Shown here: positions 1 through 7,837 of the stretch, one piece after another | Numbering within the stretch: the first letter of the stretch is position 1 | How the letters are laid out: the number at the start of each line of letters is the position of its first letter | Notes under the pieces: model-generated | The model's input: only the letters and a program-made list of their open reading frames with translations | Databases searched by the model: none | Told to the model about the DNA's origin: nothing | Assembly (NCBI GenBank): GCA_031265345.1 | Contig: JAISCU010000371.1 | Span: 1 to 58,852, forward strand | Length of the DNA: 58,852 nucleotides | Direction of reading: 5' to 3' | From: Bifidobacteriaceae bacterium | GTDB taxonomy: Bacteria > Actinomycetota > Actinomycetes > Actinomycetales > WQXJ01 | Position numbers and translations under genes: made by a program

Positions 1-198
1 TATCAGGCCCTGAGACTCGAGCCATCTGAGATCGCGGCGAATCGTCTCGGTCGAGACTCGTAGGATGTCGGACAGATCTCTCACCGCGAACCGCCCATTC
101 GCGCGGACAGCGGCCAGGATCGCTCGCAGGCGCACCGCGACCTGTGGGTTGACGTTCCAGCTGGAATCCCGTGAATTGCTGACTGTTGATTCAGCCAT
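1..198 (-). CDS. DeoR-family transcriptional regulator, N-terminal part (cut by window edge)
   Basis: The reverse strand opens with ATG and reads 66 codons without a stop to the window edge. Residues about 20-66 form a DeoR-type winged helix-turn-helix. The diagnostic stretch is VSTETIRRDLRWLESQGLI, matching the family pattern (S-x-x-T-I-R-R-D-L, then L-E-x-x-G-L-I). The first 18 residues are polar and Ser/Asn-rich. The effector domain lies outside the window, so the ligand is unknown; DeoR proteins usually sense a sugar phosphate. It is divergent from the small FMN-barrel gene that follows. Family assignment is good. Its target genes cannot be seen. Confidence 0.85.
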   Translation of the reverse strand, partial: MAESTVSNSRDSSWNVNPQVAVRLRAILAAVRANGRFAVRDLSDILRVSTETIRRDLRWLESQGLI

Positions 199-330
199 GA
201 GTGGCCTTTCGAGACGTCGGTCGCACGGGCGTCGCGCCCGCCATCGGTCCCAAAGCTACCAGCCCGGTACTAACATGAGGCCCGAACCCAATCGGGGCTC
301 GGCCAGCCAACGCAGAACATGAGGTGTCCC

Positions 331-759
331 ATGTCGATTCAAGTTCCGCCGGTGTTCAGGTCGCTGATCAATTCCGCGGCGGTGGTCTTTCTGGGTTGGA
401 CCGACACGGGAGGATTCCCAGAGGTCAGAGCCATGCTGGCGCCTCGGGCGAGAGACGGGTCACAAGTGTTCTACTTGACGACGAACACCGCCACTCGGCA
501 TGTCGCGAGCCTGCGAACCGCCCCTAGAGCCTGCCTGTACTTCTGCGACCAGGCCCGTTTTCGCGCCATCGCGTTCAGGGGAACCGTGACGCTCCTGCAG
601 GATCCGGAGTCGCGCGTGCTCGTGTGGCGTCCCGGCGACGAGATCCTCTATCCGCTCGGTATCCACGATCCCGACTTCACCGTCATTCGCTTCAAGGCTG
701 AGTCGGCTCGCGTCTACGCCGATTCGGCTTCCTTCGACCTCGCCGTCGCGCCTTCCTAG
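331..759 (+). CDS. Pyridoxamine 5'-phosphate oxidase-like (FMN-binding split barrel) protein
   Basis: This 142-residue protein has the split-barrel pattern of small PNPOx-like proteins: an N-terminal strand VVFLGWTDTGGFPEVRAML, then FYLTTNTATRHVASLR, then a strand with CLYFCDQARFRAIAFRGTV. Members bind FMN, F420 or heme and act as small oxidoreductases or general-stress proteins; the true cofactor is not deducible here. The start is ATG 331 because GAGG lies six bases upstream. An in-frame ATG four codons earlier lacks such a site. It stands alone, followed by almost 600 bases without a convincing gene. Confidence 0.75.
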   Translation: MSIQVPPVFRSLINSAAVVFLGWTDTGGFPEVRAMLAPRARDGSQVFYLTTNTATRHVASLRTAPRACLYFCDQARFRAIAFRGTVTLLQDPESRVLVWRPGDEILYPLGIHDPDFTVIRFKAESARVYADSASFDLAVAPS

Positions 760-891
760 ACCGATGGCGTCCGAACAGGTTTGCCTGTTGGCGCCCTCCG
801 CGAACACCGGGTCGAAGCGGCGGCATCGCGGTGAGCCCTGTCGCGCCCGGCCCGCAGGCGCTTAGGACATCGTTCAGCTCAGGGTCCCTCA

Positions 892-925
892 GCGCACGCG
901 ACACCTCGGCGCACGCGACACCTCG
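892..925. repeat. 17 bp perfect tandem duplication
   Basis: GCGCACGCGACACCTCG occurs twice with no gap, then a third partial start (GCGC). It is non-coding. Function unknown; it may simply be replication slippage. Confidence 0.85.
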
Positions 926-1101
926 GCGCTGAGCGCGGCCTGCCGCGTCGGGACTCCCCGTCGAGGCCCGCGACCGGATGTGACTTGCCGACGCGCCGAT
1001 GACGAGGCTTGGGAGGCCAAGTCCCACCGGCCCATTGGAAACCCCGCGACGCCCCATCGCACCGCGCAGCCACAGGTCGGCAGCAACCTCTCGCAATCCA
1101 A

Positions 1102-1117
1102 TATTCTATAGGATATG
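1102..1117. promoter_or_regulatory. AT-rich near-palindrome, candidate GntR operator
   Basis: ATATTCTATAGGATAT is symmetric except for one mismatched pair and stands out in GC-rich surroundings. It lies about 230 bp before the first gene of a sugar operon that ends with its own GntR/FCD regulator. FCD regulators commonly bind short AT-centred palindromes. Assignment to that regulator is inference. Confidence 0.4.
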
Positions 1118-1343
1118 GTTTCCGGACATGGAGCCAGGCATTGAGGCCTCCGCCGCTATTCCCTGAACCCCGAGGGGGGATGAAGTTGCTACCACGGTTT
1201 CCCGCGCTGCTGCGCGACGCAGGTCATTGGGTTCGGCCATGGGTCCGGTCGCCATGGATGAGCCCTTCAGGGCCGAGCGACAGTTTCGAAGTGCTCGCCT
1301 CGCTGGCTGCTGTCGATCCGACCGGTCGTCAGGCGCCAAGACC

Positions 1344-2402
1344 GTGAACCTGACCGCTTCCACTTGGCCGATCGCCGGGGCGACCCTCTGTTTCAACGCG
1401 ATCGATCCGGTCACGGGCGCCGACGCGCAAGACGCCGGACCAGACGAATGGTTGGCCCGCCTGTCGGAGATGCGACACCTCGGCTTCGACCACGCCGACT
1501 TGACCGACTCGTGGCTGCGTCCAGGCGACATGCCCGCTCGCGACCTTGTAGCTCTGAGCCAAGCCGCCAGCATGGCGGGCGTCCGTTTGTGCTCGATCAG
1601 CGCGATCCGACGGCCGGTCATCGGGTCGGTGGAATGGGCTGACAACTTGGCGTACTCCCATCGGACCATCGACGCCGCGGCCGCGTTGGACATCGGAGTG
1701 GTTTCGTTCGGCTTGCACCAAGCACTGACTGAGGACCAAGCCAACAGCCTTTGGTTCTGGACTGTGGCGGGCCGCCGAGACCCGGCCGATCCAGCGGATC
1801 GAAAAGCCGCCGTCGCCCGCTTCCAGGAGTTGGGCCGGCACGCCGCGCAAGTCGGCGTCGTGGTGTCGCTGGAGATGTACGAGGACACCTTTCTTGGAAC
1901 CGCCAGTTCGGCCGTCGGTTTGATCGAAGAGATAGGCCTCCCCAATGTGGGCTTGAATCCGGACATCGGGAACCTGATCAGGGCGCACCGCCCAGTCGAG
2001 GATTGGCGGGCCGTCCATGCGGCGGTGTTGCCCTACGCCAACTATTGGCACGTCAAGAATTACCTCCGGCACGAAGACCCGGATCGCGGGGTCTACGTGA
2101 CGCTGCCGACCCGGCTCGAGGCAGGCCTGATCGACTACCGGGCCGCCTTCCGTCTGGCTCTGGCGGCCGGATTCCAGGGAATCGTCACAACTGAAACCTA
2201 TGGCGGCGATTCGCTGGCCATGTCCGCGGCCTCCCGCGACTACCTGCGGGACACCGTCCTGCCCGAAGCGGCCGATTATTCCCTCGGGCCGTCGAAAGTG
2301 ATCCAGCAAGTGCGGCGAACGGATGCCGCCAGAAAGGACAAACCGTGTCCGACGAACCAGTCCTCGAAGCAAAGGGGCTGTCCAAGCACTACGGCGCTGT
2401 AG
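1344..2402 (+). CDS. Xylose-isomerase-like TIM-barrel protein (sugar phosphate isomerase/epimerase family)
   Basis: This 352-residue protein has the AP-endonuclease-2/xylose-isomerase-like barrel. The expected metal ligands are present: E177 (SLEMYED), D207 (NPDIGN), H236 (YWHVKNY) and E284 (TTETYGGD). Members isomerise or epimerise keto- and aldo-sugars, or act as hydrolase-like enzymes. I chose GTG 1344, where homology begins (WPIAGATLCFNA); an upstream ATG at 1227 would add 39 atypical residues. It heads a co-directional sugar operon and overlaps the next gene by 58 bases, unusually long, so its C-terminal tail is poorly constrained. The substrate is unknown. Confidence 0.8.
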   Translation: MNLTASTWPIAGATLCFNAIDPVTGADAQDAGPDEWLARLSEMRHLGFDHADLTDSWLRPGDMPARDLVALSQAASMAGVRLCSISAIRRPVIGSVEWADNLAYSHRTIDAAAALDIGVVSFGLHQALTEDQANSLWFWTVAGRRDPADPADRKAAVARFQELGRHAAQVGVVVSLEMYEDTFLGTASSAVGLIEEIGLPNVGLNPDIGNLIRAHRPVEDWRAVHAAVLPYANYWHVKNYLRHEDPDRGVYVTLPTRLEAGLIDYRAAFRLALAAGFQGIVTTETYGGDSLAMSAASRDYLRDTVLPEAADYSLGPSKVIQQVRRTDAARKDKPCPTNQSSKQRGCPSTTAL

Positions 2403-3106
2403 TGGCTTTGGCTCATGGGGACTTCCAGCTACTCCCGGGCGAGGTCCACGCCATGGTCGGAGACAATGGGGCGGGCAAAACGACCCTCCTCAAAGTCGTG
2501 GCCGGAGCCACCAAACCGACCGCCGGCCAACTACTGGTCGCCGGCAAGCCGACCAGCTTCGCCAGCCCCAGAGACGCCCAGCGCCAAGGAATCGCCACTG
2601 TCTTTCAGAATCTGGGCATGATCGACCACCTCGATGCGACCGCCAACCTATTCTTGGGCCGAGAGATCTTCCTGCCCGCACCGCTCGGCTGGCTGGGCGT
2701 GGTCGACAAACGCAAAATGCGGGCCCAGGCCGTCGCCGCAGTCGAACGCCTCCGTATCAACGTCCGGTCGGTCGACGCCCTGCTCGGCGGAATGTCAGGC
2801 GGCCAGCGCCAAGCGGTGGCCGTCGCGCGGGCGGCATCGTTCGGATCCCGCGCAGTCATCATGGACGAACCGACGGCGGCCCTGGGCGTGCGTGAGACCG
2901 CGGCCGTGCTCGACGTGATACGGCGGCTGCGGGAGCAGGGAATCGCCGTGATCCTGATCTCCCACCGCCTCGACGAAGTCTTCGCGGTGACAGATCGAAT
3001 CACGGTGCTGCGCCGCGGTCGCACCATCGCCACTCGCTCAACCGCCGATGTCACGCGGGAAGACGTTGTCGGCATGATGACCGGCGCCTTCGTGCCGAGC
3101 ATTTAG
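2345..3106 (+). CDS. Sugar ABC transporter ATP-binding protein, single-domain (RbsA/FrcA-like)
   Basis: The ATPase of a sugar importer, 253 residues with one nucleotide-binding domain. Walker A is GDNGAGKT (39-46), Q-loop Q88, signature MSGGQ (150-154), Walker B ending D174-E175 and switch His207. RbsA proteins normally carry two tandem domains of about 500 residues; this half-size form resembles FrcA-type subunits that work as homodimers. The GTG start has AAAGGA six bases upstream inside the preceding gene. Permease and binding-protein genes follow directly, so the three make one importer. Confidence 0.92.
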   Translation: MSDEPVLEAKGLSKHYGAVVALAHGDFQLLPGEVHAMVGDNGAGKTTLLKVVAGATKPTAGQLLVAGKPTSFASPRDAQRQGIATVFQNLGMIDHLDATANLFLGREIFLPAPLGWLGVVDKRKMRAQAVAAVERLRINVRSVDALLGGMSGGQRQAVAVARAASFGSRAVIMDEPTAALGVRETAAVLDVIRRLREQGIAVILISHRLDEVFAVTDRITVLRRGRTIATRSTADVTREDVVGMMTGAFVPSI

Positions 3107-3117
3107 GAGAAACCGCT

Positions 3118-4245
3118 ATGACGCAAACCCTGTCAGAAGCCGCCGCGGGCAAACGGCGCGGCAATCAACCGGGCGCTCTCAACGTCCGACTGGCCCTTTG
3201 GGTCCACAACCGCGCGGTCGTGAGGCCGTTGGTCAATCTATCCGCCGCACTGGTGGTCGGCATCATTGTGCAGATCGCCACGGACACCTTCTTCGTCCAG
3301 CGCAACCTCATGGGCCTGTTCGTCCAGATGGCAGTGGTGGCGACCATCGCTTGCCCAATGGCCCTGGTCATGGTCACTGGATCGATCGATGTCTCGGTCG
3401 GCGGCATCGTGGTACTGTCCGGCGTGGTCGCGGGCCTGCTTTCCCACGCTGGAGCGCCCCTATGGGTGGCCTTCGGCGTGGCGACGTTGGTCGGGGTACT
3501 GGTGGGCTACATCAACTCGGTGCTGGTGATATATCTCGAAATAACGTCGATGATCGCCACGATCGGAACGATGTATGTCTGTCAGGGAGCCGCCAACATT
3601 CTGACCAACGGCCTGCCGGTCCCTGGCGTGGCCAAGAACTACTCGGCTCTCGGCTCCGGACGCTTGTGGGACCTGATTCCGTATCAGGCGCCCATCACCA
3701 TCGGCGTGGTGGTCCTGTTCGTCCTGATTCAGCGATACACGGTCCTCGGACGCCATGCCATAGCCACCGGCTCCAACCTTGAAGGCGCTTTCCTCAACGG
3801 CGTCAACGTCCGGCGCACTCTGACTCTGTGCTTCCTATTGTCCGGACTTGTGTCGGGGTTCGGCGGTGTCCTCTATTCGTCCCGCATCGGCAATCCCATG
3901 CCGGTGATGGACCAAGACTTGCTGTTCCAAGTCATCGTCTCATGCGTGGTCGGCGGGATTGTCTTGACGGGCGGAGAGGGCACCGTATTCGGCGCCTTCA
4001 CCGGCGCAATCCTCATCGTGGTGCTCAACAACGCCCTCAATCTGCTGGGCGTGTCGACTTTCTGGCAATACGTTTCCCTCGGCCTGCTCCTCGTGATCGC
4101 TGTCGGTCTGGACAAAGTCCGCCTGGGCGATCACCTCAAGTTCAAGAACTCCATTTTCCGGGTCAGCGCCCACGCGGAAGACGCGCCTGCGGCGCCTGCG
4201 GTCCCAAACCCCATTGAAGAACCAACTGAAGAACCAGAAAGGTGA
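3118..4245 (+). CDS. Sugar ABC transporter permease (RbsC type)
   Basis: A 375-residue polytopic inner-membrane protein of the BPD_transp_2/RbsC family. It has about nine to ten hydrophobic segments and the family loop GSNLEGAFLNGVNVRR followed by a membrane segment ending GFGGVLYSSRIGNP. The last 40 residues are an acidic Pro/Glu/Ala tail in the cytoplasm. It lies 11 bp after the ATPase with GGAGAAA as ribosome site, and its stop overlaps the first possible start of the binding-protein gene. It forms the membrane channel of the importer. Confidence 0.93.
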   Translation: MTQTLSEAAAGKRRGNQPGALNVRLALWVHNRAVVRPLVNLSAALVVGIIVQIATDTFFVQRNLMGLFVQMAVVATIACPMALVMVTGSIDVSVGGIVVLSGVVAGLLSHAGAPLWVAFGVATLVGVLVGYINSVLVIYLEITSMIATIGTMYVCQGAANILTNGLPVPGVAKNYSALGSGRLWDLIPYQAPITIGVVVLFVLIQRYTVLGRHAIATGSNLEGAFLNGVNVRRTLTLCFLLSGLVSGFGGVLYSSRIGNPMPVMDQDLLFQVIVSCVVGGIVLTGGEGTVFGAFTGAILIVVLNNALNLLGVSTFWQYVSLGLLLVIAVGLDKVRLGDHLKFKNSIFRVSAHAEDAPAAPAVPNPIEEPTEEPER

Positions 4246-4253
4246 TAACGAAA

Positions 4254-5375
4254 ATGACGATTCACTCTCGGCCGCGCGGCATGCTCCGCCGGGGCCTGGC
4301 CGCGACCGCTGCTCTAGCCGTCGGCGTCCTCGGCATGGCGGCCTGCGGCAATGACGAAGAACCGGGGGCGTCCAGCGCTTCTGAGACCGGCGGGGTCGAC
4401 TCGCTTGAGGGCAAGAGGATTCTCATGGTGCCCTACTGGCTGGACAACTTCGACACCGCTTGGGCGAACTGGACCACTCGCTTGTTCGACGAGGTCGGCG
4501 TCGAAGTGACCGTGATCAACGCCAACGCCAACTCGACGCGGCAATTGGACGCGATCGACACTGCCATCAATGGCGGTCAGTACGACGGAATAATCTGGGG
4601 CCCGATCGATATGGATTCAGCTGCCAACACAGTCGACCGAATCCAGAAGGCGGGCATTCCACAGCTCGTGTTCGGCGCCTCCCTCGAAGGCATCAATGTT
4701 CCTCAATTGAATCTGGACGTGGACAATGCCCTGACCGAGGATGGCCGGATCGCCGCCACCTACGTGCTGGGCCATCCCGAACTCGGCGATTCGATCAAGG
4801 CCGCGTTCATCTCCACGTACCCCGTGACAACTGACTGCGACCGCCGGCGCAAGTCCTTCATCAAGGGGATCGAAGAAACCGATCCCAGTGCTGAGATGGT
4901 CTTCGAGGGGCAAGCGTCCAACAGCGCCGACGCCGCCGACAAGCTGACCGACTTCATAAACCAAGGCATCGATTTCAACATCTTCGCAGCCTGTGGCGCG
5001 GACATGGGTTTGGGCGGTCTGTCAGCCCTCAAGTCGGCCGGTTTGGCCAAGGCGGACAACAAGAAGCCTGCGAACGTCTTCATCATGACCCAGGACGCGA
5101 CACCACCCGAGCTGCAGGAACTCTGGGACAAGGACTCCGCCTTACGGATATCCAGCCTGCTGCCGCCGAAGGACGGCGCCGAGTCCACTTTCGAAATCAT
5201 GTCGAAACTGCTCAAAGGTGAGATCGGCCTCGATTCCACCGAGTCCGCCATGCTCGGTTGGACACCGGTCACACCGGACTGCGAGAAGAACCGGGCCATG
5301 ATCCTGGACCAGTTTGAGGGCGTGGACGGCTTCGACGTGCCGGAATGCTCTTTCACTTGGACAGGAGATGAGTGA
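4254..5375 (+). CDS. Sugar ABC transporter substrate-binding lipoprotein (RbsB/Peripla_BP_4 type)
   Basis: Type I periplasmic-binding-protein fold, 373 residues. The N-terminus has arginines, a hydrophobic core and lipobox GMAAC followed by an acidic/Ser spacer, so it is a diacylglycerol-anchored lipoprotein. The mature part begins GKRILMVPYWLDNFDTAWAN, typical of RbsB-like proteins. ATG 4254 is preferred over GTG 4242 because AAAGGTG lies nine bases before it. It is the ligand-binding subunit of the importer. The same class serves tetritol uptake in mycobacteria (TetP), so it might feed the neighbouring tetritol genes as well as its own operon; that is inference. Confidence 0.92.
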   Translation: MTIHSRPRGMLRRGLAATAALAVGVLGMAACGNDEEPGASSASETGGVDSLEGKRILMVPYWLDNFDTAWANWTTRLFDEVGVEVTVINANANSTRQLDAIDTAINGGQYDGIIWGPIDMDSAANTVDRIQKAGIPQLVFGASLEGINVPQLNLDVDNALTEDGRIAATYVLGHPELGDSIKAAFISTYPVTTDCDRRRKSFIKGIEETDPSAEMVFEGQASNSADAADKLTDFINQGIDFNIFAACGADMGLGGLSALKSAGLAKADNKKPANVFIMTQDATPPELQELWDKDSALRISSLLPPKDGAESTFEIMSKLLKGEIGLDSTESAMLGWTPVTPDCEKNRAMILDQFEGVDGFDVPECSFTWTGDE

Positions 5376-6343
5376 TCGTGGCCAGGACAACCCGCCTAAT
5401 CTCCGGCCTGGCGCTGCCAGACAATGTGAAACGCCAGATCAGCGAACTCGGCGCCGAACTGATCCTCGATGACGCGGCCAGCGACGAAGCCACGGCTGTT
5501 GCACTGGCCCCGCAGGCGGATGTGTGGTTCGGGCCGGGCCTGACTCCTGAGGTGTTTGCCCAGGCGGCCAAGCTGGTTTGGTTCCAGACCGCTTCGGTCG
5601 GTATCGAATACTTCATGTTCCCTGAACTCCGCGATTCCAATGTGACGGTGACAAACATGCGCGGTCGCCACACAGCGGTCTCGGAGCACGCCTTCGCATT
5701 CATACTGGCGCTGGCACGGGTCATCCCCAAACAAGTGCGCCAACAAAACGACGGCGTCTGGCAGATCCCCGATCCGTCGGAGATGGTCCCGTTGTACGGC
5801 AGCGAAATGGTGGTGTTCGGCACCGGGCAGATAGGCAAGCAGATCGCCGACCGCGCGAACGCTTTCCGGATCCGCGTTGAAGGCGTGAACCATTTCGGCA
5901 TTGAGACCGAAGGATTCGAGCGAGTGTACCGAGCCGACCAATTGGCTCAGTCAGTCCAAGGCAAGGACTGGGTGGTCAACGCCATGCCGTTGACCGACGA
6001 CACGCGTGGAGCGATCTCCGCCGAAGTCATCGGAGCGATGAAGCCGGGAGCCTATTTCATCAACATCGGGCGGGGCAAGTCCGTCGATCAGGATGCGCTG
6101 TTGGACGCGCTTCAGTCCAAGCGCCTGCGCGGAGCGGGGCTCGACGTGTTCCAGGCCGAGCCGTTGCCAGCCAATCATCCGTTCTGGAGCATGGACAATG
6201 TTCTCATCACGCCGCATTCCGCCGGCGTGATCCCCGGTTACAGCGTGCTCGAATTGGGCACTGCCTGCCTGCTGCGCAACTTGGCCCTGTTCCAGGCCGG
6301 TCAGCCGTTATTCGAACCGGTCGACAAGAAGCGGGGTTACTGA
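5372..6343 (+). CDS. D-isomer-specific 2-hydroxyacid dehydrogenase
   Basis: An NAD(P)-dependent oxidoreductase of 323 residues. The Rossmann motif GTGQIG (150-155) sits in the central nucleotide domain. The catalytic triad positions are filled: R234 in NIGRG, E263 in QAEPLP and H282 in TPHSAG. Such enzymes interconvert 2-keto acids and D-2-hydroxy acids, here presumably an intermediate of sugar-acid breakdown. The GTG start overlaps the preceding stop (GTGA); a second GTG two codons later is equally well placed relative to AGGAG. It lies between transporter and lactonase-like genes. Confidence 0.9.
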   Translation: MIVARTTRLISGLALPDNVKRQISELGAELILDDAASDEATAVALAPQADVWFGPGLTPEVFAQAAKLVWFQTASVGIEYFMFPELRDSNVTVTNMRGRHTAVSEHAFAFILALARVIPKQVRQQNDGVWQIPDPSEMVPLYGSEMVVFGTGQIGKQIADRANAFRIRVEGVNHFGIETEGFERVYRADQLAQSVQGKDWVVNAMPLTDDTRGAISAEVIGAMKPGAYFINIGRGKSVDQDALLDALQSKRLRGAGLDVFQAEPLPANHPFWSMDNVLITPHSAGVIPGYSVLELGTACLLRNLALFQAGQPLFEPVDKKRGY

Positions 6344-6345
6344 CC

Positions 6346-7242
6346 ATGCCGGTTGCGCCCGTTGAGCTGATCCCCTTTGTGGACAGTCATGTCCACTTTT
6401 GGGACTTGGATTCCGCCGTGCTCGATTACGACATCCTGACGACCCGCGCCCCACATCCGATCATGGGGGACATCAACGGACTCCGGGTCGTGCGCTTTGG
6501 GCCCGAGGAGTTCCGCGCCCAAAGCCGGTTTCAGAATGTGGTCGGGTTGATTCATGTCCAAGTGGCCTTCGGGCGCACCGAGCCTGTCGCCGAGACGATG
6601 TGGCTGCAAGACCTGGCTGAGCGGACTGGCCTGCCCCATGCCATAGTCGGCACCCACGATCTGAGTTCGCCAGACGTCGAGTCGACTCTGGCTTCCCACG
6701 CCAGTCACAGTTTGTTGCGGGGACTTCGTGGATTCGGGAACGCGAACCAACTGGCGTCATCGTCGTTTCGTCACGGCTACCGTCTCCTCGAAGAGCACGA
6801 TTTGGTCTATCACCACTGCTTCGGAGTCGGCATGTTCGACTCGGCCCGGCGACTGGCCGAGGATTTTCCCCGCATCACCCTGTGCGTGGACCAAGCCGGA
6901 ATGCCGCTAGAGCGGGATCCGGAGTACTTCGGCGAGTGGGCGCGCGGCATCCGGCTCGCCGCTGGCGCCCCGAACGTGGTGTGCAAGATCTCAAGCCTCG
7001 GAATGGTCGACAGGCGGTGGTCGATCGCGTCATTGCGGCCTTGGGTGTCTGAGATCATTGAAGCGTTCGGCCCTGCCCGCGTGTTTTTCGGCTCCAATTT
7101 CCCTATGGACGCCATAGCGTCTTCCTACCCGGATCTCCTGAACGCGTTTCGCGTCCTGACCGCCGAGTATTCGTTGACCGAGCGTCGGCAATTGCTCCGA
7201 GACAATGCCACGCGCATCTATCGGCTGGAGGTGAGCGAGTGA
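6346..7242 (+). CDS. Amidohydrolase-2 / fuconolactonase-like metal-dependent hydrolase
   Basis: A 298-residue TIM-barrel hydrolase of the COG3618 lineage, which includes sugar lactonases. The opening H15-x-H17 metal motif (DSHVHFWD) is intact. The later motif usually read as N/D-H-x-G-x-P is VDQAGMP here, so histidine is replaced by glutamine, and the usual GSDWP is GSNFP (a recognised subgroup variant). It lies two bases after the dehydrogenase gene and overlaps the next start. Ring opening of a sugar lactone is the likely role, but the Gln substitution makes activity less certain. Confidence 0.82.
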   Translation: MPVAPVELIPFVDSHVHFWDLDSAVLDYDILTTRAPHPIMGDINGLRVVRFGPEEFRAQSRFQNVVGLIHVQVAFGRTEPVAETMWLQDLAERTGLPHAIVGTHDLSSPDVESTLASHASHSLLRGLRGFGNANQLASSSFRHGYRLLEEHDLVYHHCFGVGMFDSARRLAEDFPRITLCVDQAGMPLERDPEYFGEWARGIRLAAGAPNVVCKISSLGMVDRRWSIASLRPWVSEIIEAFGPARVFFGSNFPMDAIASSYPDLLNAFRVLTAEYSLTERRQLLRDNATRIYRLEVSE

Positions 7243-7835
7243 CCTACGACCCTTATGATGACAGGCTCTTCGTCGATAGGGAACTACGCTGGCGGAAGAC
7301 CTCGTTGACGGGCCTGATCGCGCTCGAATTGCCGGTGGTGAAAGATGGTCGGGGATGGTCTAAGGAGACCTACAACGGTGACCTCGAGGCGGGCTTGCCC
7401 CGGGGCTTCTCACCAGTGCGCTGGGCCTCGAACGCCAGCCGCCGTCTGGGGACGACCCGAGGCATTCACGCTGAATTGGCCAACAAGCTGGTCAGCCTCG
7501 AGCGCGGCGAGTTGTTGGCGGTCATAGTCGATTTCCGCGCCGGCCGCGACTTCGGGCGCTATGAAATGATTCGCCTGACCGTCGGAACAGCCCTTCTGAT
7601 TCCGGCGGGTTGCGGCAATTCGTACCAGACCTTGACCGACGACGTCCATTACGCCTATTTGACGGATCGCAATATCGCGCCGCGGCGACCGGTCACCACA
7701 GTCTCGTTGGCGGATCCTGCGCTGGCCATTCCCTGGCCGATTCCGCTGGACCGTGCGATTGTGCTGGAAGAGGATCAGGGCCTGCCCAATTTGGACCAAA
7801 TCGAACCTCTCGATCTGGATCGGCTGAAAGGATAA
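7239..7835 (+). CDS. RmlC-like (dTDP-4-dehydrorhamnose 3,5-epimerase family) cupin
   Basis: A 198-residue cupin with RmlC hallmarks: RGIHAELANKLVSLERGELL, which holds the catalytic His, and a later DPALAIPWP, which holds the partner Asp. The Tyr that acts as general acid in RmlC sits in a Y-x-P motif near the end of the barrel; here that place reads DRNIAP, so it appears absent. No nucleotide-sugar genes are nearby, so it more likely acts on a free sugar or sugar acid of this operon than in rhamnose synthesis. The GTG start overlaps the upstream stop and has GGAGG seven bases before it. Confidence 0.78.
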   Translation: MTYDPYDDRLFVDRELRWRKTSLTGLIALELPVVKDGRGWSKETYNGDLEAGLPRGFSPVRWASNASRRLGTTRGIHAELANKLVSLERGELLAVIVDFRAGRDFGRYEMIRLTVGTALLIPAGCGNSYQTLTDDVHYAYLTDRNIAPRRPVTTVSLADPALAIPWPIPLDRAIVLEEDQGLPNLDQIEPLDLDRLKG

Positions 7836-7837
7836 CA

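Larger units (their letters stand above)
760..1343. other. Intergenic region upstream of the sugar operon
   Basis: No convincing gene. It holds a 17 bp tandem duplication and, near 1.1 kb, an AT-rich palindrome that is the best operator candidate for the following operon. A good Shine-Dalgarno (GAGGGGGG) precedes an ATG at 1180, but that frame stops after 55 codons and resembles nothing. Confidence 0.6.

Noticed and set aside
1180..1347. Short ORF with a strong GAGGGGGG site
   Set aside because: 55 codons, Pro/Arg/Ser-rich, overlaps the start of the isomerase-like gene and resembles no protein.
7239..7835. Rhamnose biosynthesis gene rmlC
   Set aside because: No rmlA, rmlB or rmlD nearby, sits in a catabolic operon, and the catalytic Tyr appears missing.
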